Source: Thiohalobacter sp. (GTDB lineage Bacteria; Pseudomonadota; Gammaproteobacteria; DSM-19610). Taken from it: a stretch of DNA of 10,250 bases. Where the stretch lies: the NCBI GenBank assembly GCA_027080445.1, contig JALWRY010000487.1, positions 1 to 10,250 on the forward strand, given 5' to 3'. Shown here piece after piece: positions 6,963 through 10,250 of the stretch (within the stretch, counting starts at the first letter, position 1; each line of letters opens with the position of its first letter). A program made the position numbers and the translations under genes. The notes beneath the pieces are model-generated. The model was given only the letters and a program-made list of their open reading frames with translations. It was not told where the DNA came from and searched no databases.

Positions 6963-9515
6963 CCAGATCATGCACCCGGTCTCGAAACGGTGACTCAGCA
7001 GCTTGTGACAGGGGTAGATGCGGATCTGGAAATGCTGCAGGCCCGGCAGGGGTGGATCAAGGTCCAGCACGAAGCGGGTTTCCCCGGTATCCAGCTGGCC
7101 ATCCGCAGTAAATCCAACATACTCGATCGCGACAAATTCCTGGTGTTCATCTTCCCGGCCAATCAGGCATTCCAGGCGCACATCGTCGGGTGTGAGTTCG
7201 CCGAGTTGTGCCGCCACTTCGATACGGAAACGCTCGCCTGCCCTGACTGCCTGCGGTGACTGGTCGATACGGCGCAGCGAGACAGTCGGCCACAAGTGGT
7301 TGATTTTCTGTTTCCAGGCCGCAAGTTCCTTTGCGCCACGTGAACGGTTTTTCGCCAGTTTGCGCCCCTGTCCGGCCGCCGGCCCGTAGAATCCCTTGAT
7401 ATAGTCCATGACCATACGCTGCGAGTTGAACTTTGGCAGCGCGGATTTCATGGATTGCTTGGACATGCGTACCCAGCCTTCCGAGAAGCCATGGCCGTTA
7501 CGGTCGTAGTAGAGCGGGATCACCTGGTGTTCGAGGATATCCAGCAATTCATTGGCTTCTTCCTGGTTGCGGAAAGCGGCGTCATAGTGCGTGTCGTGCG
7601 AGGTGATGGCCCAGCCGTTCTCGCCGTTGTAGCCTTCGCCCCACCAGCCGTCCAGTACGCTCAGGTTGATCACACCATTCAGGCCGGCTTTCTGTCCGGA
7701 TGTGCCACTGGCTTCCATCGGGTACTCCGGCGTGTTCAGCCACACATCGACACCGGAAACCAGTCGCCGCGCCAGTGACAGGTCGTAACCTTCCAGCAGC
7801 AGGATCTTGCCGATAAACTCCGGCCGCCGGGCGAAGTCGTGAATCACCTGGATCAATTGCTGGCCGGGCAGGTCGCTGGGGTGCGCCTTGCCGGCGAAGA
7901 TCAGCATCATCGGACGTTTGGGGTCGTTGAGCAGACGCGCCAGCCGTTCGGGATCAGAGAACAACAGGGTGGCGCGCTTGTAGGTAGCGAAGCGACGCGC
8001 AAAACCGATGGTCAGGATGTCGGATTCGTGCGGGCTGAGCAGTCGCGTGATGCGGTCGATATGCGCTTCACCGCAGCGATTACGCCGGCATTGCAGCACC
8101 ACGCGACGGCGTACCTGATTAAGCAGTTCCGATTTGAGTGACTGTCGCAGGCTCCAGAAACTGTGGTCGGGGATTTCCTCGATACGTTCCCAGTACGCCT
8201 CGTTGAGCAGTTCGTTGCGCCATTCCATGCCAAAGCGCATGTCATACAGGTTGCTCCATTCGTAGGCGAGGAAGGTCTGCACGTGCACGCCGTTGGTGAC
8301 GTGGCGCATGGGGTTTTCACGGTAGGGAATTTGTGGCCAGACATAGCCCTCCATCTGTGAGGCGACTTCACCGTGAATTTTGCTTACGCCGTTGTGGAAA
8401 CGCGAGCCGTGCAGGGCCAGCACGGTCTGGTTGAAGCCGCCCTGGTTGGACGGACTGGTGCCGAGTGCCAGGAATGCCTCCATGGACAGACCCAGCTGCG
8501 GGATATAATCGTCGAAATAGCTGGAGATCAGGCTGTGGTCAAAGATGTCATGACCGGCCGGTACCGGCGTGTGCGTGGTAAAGACGGTTGCCGCCGCAAC
8601 CTGTTCGAGTGCGCTGGCAAAGTCCAGCCCCGAACTGACCAGTTCGCGGCAGCGTTCCAGCACCTGGAAGGCGGCGTGGCCTTCATTGATATGCCAGGCG
8701 GTCGGTTCCATGCCCAGTGCGCGTATGGCGCGTACGCCACCGATACCGAGCACGATCTCCTGTTGTATACGGGTGTTGATATCGCCACCGTATAACTGGT
8801 AGGTAATCGCGCGGTCGGCTTCGCTGTTTTCCGGCAGGTCGCTGTCGAGCAGGTACAGCTTGATGTGTCCGGCGCGCGCCTGCCACAGTTTCAGGCGTAC
8901 CTGGCGGCCCGGGAAATCAACGGTAACATGCAATTCCTCGCCACTTTCGTTACAGGCGGGTGTGAGCGGTAGCTGGTCGAACTCGGTGGTGTTGTAGTGC
9001 GCGACCTGGTTACCGTGTTCGTCGATGGTCTGGATGAAGTAGCCCTGCCGGTACAGCAGGCCGACGGCGACGAACGGGATGCCCAGGTCGCTGGCGGCCT
9101 TGCAGTGGTCGCCGGCCAGAATGCCGAGGCCGCCGGAGTAGATCGGCAGGCTCTCGTGCAGGCCGAATTCAGCGCAGAAATAGGCGACCAGGTCTTTTTT
9201 CGGGTTCAGGTACTTGTCGATGCTGCTGCGCTGGCGTTCGTTCAGGTAGGTGTCGTAGGTCGACAGGGCGCGGTTGTAGGCTTCAACATAGATACGGTCT
9301 TCGGCGGCCTCGTCGAGCCGTTGTTGTGAAACCCGGCGCAGGAAAACTTTCGGGTTATGACCGGAACTGTCCCAGAGGGCGTGGTCGAGCCGGAAAAACA
9401 GCGAGCGTACACTGCGATCCCAGCTGTACAGCAGGTCGTTGGCCAGCTCGTTGAGGCGGGCCAGTTTTTCCGGAAGTTCAGGCTGGACTTCGAGTGCAAA
9501 ACGGGTTCCGGACAT
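6957..9515 (-). CDS. glgP: Alpha-glucan (glycogen) phosphorylase GlgP, DUF3417-containing GT35 type
   Basis: Phosphorolyses the non-reducing ends of glycogen or maltodextrin to glucose-1-phosphate, using pyridoxal phosphate. The protein has 852 residues. The N-terminal ~110 (LNELANDLLYSWDRSVRSLF...) are the DUF3417 region of the alpha-glucan-family phosphorylases. The GT35 core follows: FCAEFGLHESLPIYSGGLGILAGDH from 113, WHINEGHAAF from 274, TTHTPVPAGHD from 313, VTNGVH at 406-411, GFARRFATYKR at 504-514, and EASGTSGQKAGLNG from 601 with PLP lysine K609. The C-terminal ~100 residues (from about 750) form a beta-rich extension. The open frame continues 50 codons further through the tRNA gene, but those residues are tRNA sequence. 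The ATG at 9515 has GGAG 5 nt upstream and begins family-like sequence. It differs from the E. coli-type GlgP, which has EASGTSNMKFALNG. It lies 24 nt behind tRNA-Leu and probably shares its promoter. Confidence 0.96.
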   Translation of the reverse strand: MSGTRFALEVQPELPEKLARLNELANDLLYSWDRSVRSLFFRLDHALWDSSGHNPKVFLRRVSQQRLDEAAEDRIYVEAYNRALSTYDTYLNERQRSSIDKYLNPKKDLVAYFCAEFGLHESLPIYSGGLGILAGDHCKAASDLGIPFVAVGLLYRQGYFIQTIDEHGNQVAHYNTTEFDQLPLTPACNESGEELHVTVDFPGRQVRLKLWQARAGHIKLYLLDSDLPENSEADRAITYQLYGGDINTRIQQEIVLGIGGVRAIRALGMEPTAWHINEGHAAFQVLERCRELVSSGLDFASALEQVAAATVFTTHTPVPAGHDIFDHSLISSYFDDYIPQLGLSMEAFLALGTSPSNQGGFNQTVLALHGSRFHNGVSKIHGEVASQMEGYVWPQIPYRENPMRHVTNGVHVQTFLAYEWSNLYDMRFGMEWRNELLNEAYWERIEEIPDHSFWSLRQSLKSELLNQVRRRVVLQCRRNRCGEAHIDRITRLLSPHESDILTIGFARRFATYKRATLLFSDPERLARLLNDPKRPMMLIFAGKAHPSDLPGQQLIQVIHDFARRPEFIGKILLLEGYDLSLARRLVSGVDVWLNTPEYPMEASGTSGQKAGLNGVINLSVLDGWWGEGYNGENGWAITSHDTHYDAAFRNQEEANELLDILEHQVIPLYYDRNGHGFSEGWVRMSKQSMKSALPKFNSQRMVMDYIKGFYGPAAGQGRKLAKNRSRGAKELAAWKQKINHLWPTVSLRRIDQSPQAVRAGERFRIEVAAQLGELTPDDVRLECLIGREDEHQEFVAIEYVGFTADGQLDTGETRFVLDLDPPLPGLQHFQIRIYPCHKLLSHRFETGCMIWL

Positions 9516-9524
9516 GCTGTCTCC
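9516..9524 (-). promoter_or_regulatory. Ribosome binding site of glgP
   Basis: Minus-strand GGAG (9521-9524) followed by five bases before the ATG at 9515. It fixes the glgP start inside a frame that is open much further upstream, and leaves only about 15 nt between the tRNA 3' end and the Shine-Dalgarno. Confidence 0.75.
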
Positions 9525-9539
9525 ATCAGAATTTGAAGG

Positions 9540-9626
9540 TGGTGCCGAGGGTGGGAATCGAACCCACACTCTGTTGCCAGAACCGGATTTTGAATCCGGC
9601 GCGTCTACCAGTTCCGCCACCCCGGC
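9540..9626 (-). tRNA. tRNA-Leu (anticodon CAA)
   Basis: The 87-nt gene folds as a class II tRNA. Acceptor stem GCCGGGG pairs with CCTCGGC (one G-U), with discriminator A and an encoded CCA (9540-9542). The anticodon stem CCGGA/TCCGG encloses the loop TTCAAAA, giving anticodon CAA, which reads UUG leucine codons. A long variable arm (TTCTGGCAACAGAG) and T arm GTGGG-TTCGATT-CCCAC are present. It lies between queA (divergent) and glgP (same strand, 24 nt downstream). Leucine tRNAs are frequent integration sites, but no att repeat or integrase is visible here. Confidence 0.97.
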
Positions 9627-9692
9627 ACAGGCGCGCCAGTATAAGGATTCCTGAGCCTGCCGCAAGCAAGCACTGTGCTAACATGCCGCGCC
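9627..9692 (+). promoter_or_regulatory. Upstream region of queA
   Basis: The 66-bp gap between tRNA-Leu and queA also has to hold the queA promoter. Read on the plus strand, TATAAG at 9640-9645 overlaps the tRNA -10 box and could act as a queA -10 with a leader of about 40 nt, but no -35 stands at the right distance. GCTAAC at 9677-9682 after TGT is a second, poorer candidate. No Shine-Dalgarno precedes the queA ATG. Confidence 0.3.
9638..9665 (-). promoter_or_regulatory. Promoter of tRNA-Leu (and probably glgP)
   Basis: On the minus strand TTGCGG (9660-9665) and TATACT (9638-9643) are separated by 16 bp, giving a good sigma-70 promoter ending about 11 bp before the mature tRNA 5' end. The bases directly after the -10 are GGCGCGCC (9630-9637), a GC-rich discriminator typical of stable-RNA promoters that are repressed by ppGpp. 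Because the tRNA and glgP are almost contiguous, it may also drive glgP. Confidence 0.7.
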
Positions 9693-10250
9693 ATGAAAAC
9701 CCGGGACTTCCATTACCAGCTTCCACCCGAGCGCATCGCCAGTCATCCGGCACGGCCGCGACACAGCAGCCGCCTGCTCGATCTGGAGACAGATGGCGGC
9801 ATCCATGACCGCCGCATGGAAGATTTCCCGCAGCTGCTGAATCCGGACGATTTGCTGGTGTTCAATGATACCCGGGTCATCCCCGCCCGTCTGTACGGGA
9901 AAAAGTCCAGCGGGGGCAAGGTCGAAGTGCTGATCGAGCGTGTGCTGGACGACCGGCGGGCGCTGGCGCATGTGCGTTCCAGCAAATCGCCAAAACCGGG
10001 CAGCCGCCTGCTGTTGGCAGAGGCTGAACTGGAGGTCGAGGTGACGGGGCGGGAGGGCGAGCTGTTCAGCCTGTACTTTGCCGGCGAGGTTCCGCTGCTG
10101 GAGTTGCTGGAACGCTGGGGTCACGTGCCTTTGCCGCCATATATCGAGCGAGCTGATGAGCGGGTGGATCGTGACGACTACCAGACGCTTTACGCGAAAC
10201 ATCCCGGCGCCGTGGCGGCGCCGACCGCTGGCCTGCACTTTGACCGGCCG
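9693..10250 (+). CDS. queA: S-adenosylmethionine:tRNA ribosyltransferase-isomerase QueA, N-terminal part
   Basis: QueA transfers and isomerises the ribosyl group of S-adenosylmethionine onto preQ1 at position 34 of tRNAs with GUN anticodons, making epoxyqueuosine. The window holds 186 codons of an expected ~345-350, and the frame runs off the right edge without a stop. Family sequence is clear: MKTRDFHYQLPPERIASHPA at the N terminus, LLVFNDTRVIPARLYGKKSSGGK at 54-76, LAHVRSSKSPKPG at 91-103, GHVPLPPYI at 143-151, and GAVAAPTAGLHF at 172-183. The start ATG aligns with the E. coli start, though no ribosome binding site is visible. In many gammaproteobacteria queA is followed by tgt, yajC and secDF; what follows here is outside the window. 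Confidence 0.97.
   Translation, partial: MKTRDFHYQLPPERIASHPARPRHSSRLLDLETDGGIHDRRMEDFPQLLNPDDLLVFNDTRVIPARLYGKKSSGGKVEVLIERVLDDRRALAHVRSSKSPKPGSRLLLAEAELEVEVTGREGELFSLYFAGEVPLLELLERWGHVPLPPYIERADERVDRDDYQTLYAKHPGAVAAPTAGLHFDRP

Noticed and set aside
6970..6995. Hairpin CACC(C)G...CGGTG downstream of the DUF6455-like gene as its terminator
   Set aside because: The stem has a bulge, lies inside the glgP coding sequence and lacks a T-tract.
9540..9626. Integration site use of tRNA-Leu
   Set aside because: No duplicated tRNA 3' end, integrase or foreign-looking segment is present on either side within the window.
9516..9665. A 50-codon N-terminal extension of glgP reading through the tRNA gene
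   Set aside because: The extra residues come from translating tRNA-Leu sequence (LVDAPDSKSGSGNRVWVRFPPSAP is a typical artefact). The ATG at 9515 has its own GGAG and starts family-like sequence.

Overview
The window comes from a proteobacterial chromosome, most likely a gammaproteobacterium. It is GC-rich at roughly 60%, its QueA resembles the gammaproteobacterial form, tRNA-Leu sits beside queA, and FNR-type regulatory signals are present. The genus cannot be fixed from sequence alone. It is dense, ordinary chromosome: I see no mobile element, CRISPR array or prophage. The main theme is storage glucan (glycogen) metabolism.

Layout. At 1-1488 (minus) lies the N-terminal two thirds of the glycogen branching enzyme GlgB, running off the left edge. 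It is divergent from a tight plus-strand cluster: glgC (ADP-glucose pyrophosphorylase, 1588-2856), a GH57 alpha-glucan hydrolase (2846-4564), malQ (GH77 4-alpha-glucanotransferase, 4585-6051) and a small VOC/glyoxalase-fold gene (6038-6475). Genes in this cluster overlap by 11 and 14 bp or are separated by 20 bp, so it is probably one operon. After a 124-bp gap with a perfect FNR box (6520-6533) comes a small membrane-anchored four-cysteine protein (DUF6455-like, 6600-6962). Its stop codon overlaps that of glgP, a DUF3417-type alpha-glucan phosphorylase read from the minus strand (6957-9515). Only 24 nt upstream of glgP ends a tRNA-Leu(CAA) gene (9540-9626, minus), preceded by a good promoter with a GC-rich discriminator. 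Divergent from it, queA (queuosine biosynthesis) starts at 9693 and runs off the right edge.

How the genes fit together. GlgC makes ADP-glucose, and GlgB adds alpha-1,6 branches. GlgP phosphorolyses outer chains to glucose-1-phosphate. MalQ and the GH57 enzyme can process the malto-oligosaccharides left behind. Glycogen synthase (GlgA) and a GlgX-type debranching enzyme are not in the window. I found no clear new multi-gene system. The points most worth a second look are the FNR box in a textbook class II position upstream of the cysteine-rich membrane protein, the tRNA-Leu/glgP arrangement with no room for an independent glgP promoter, the change of the GlgC activator-site lysine to tryptophan, and the palindromic extended -10 element between glgB and glgC.
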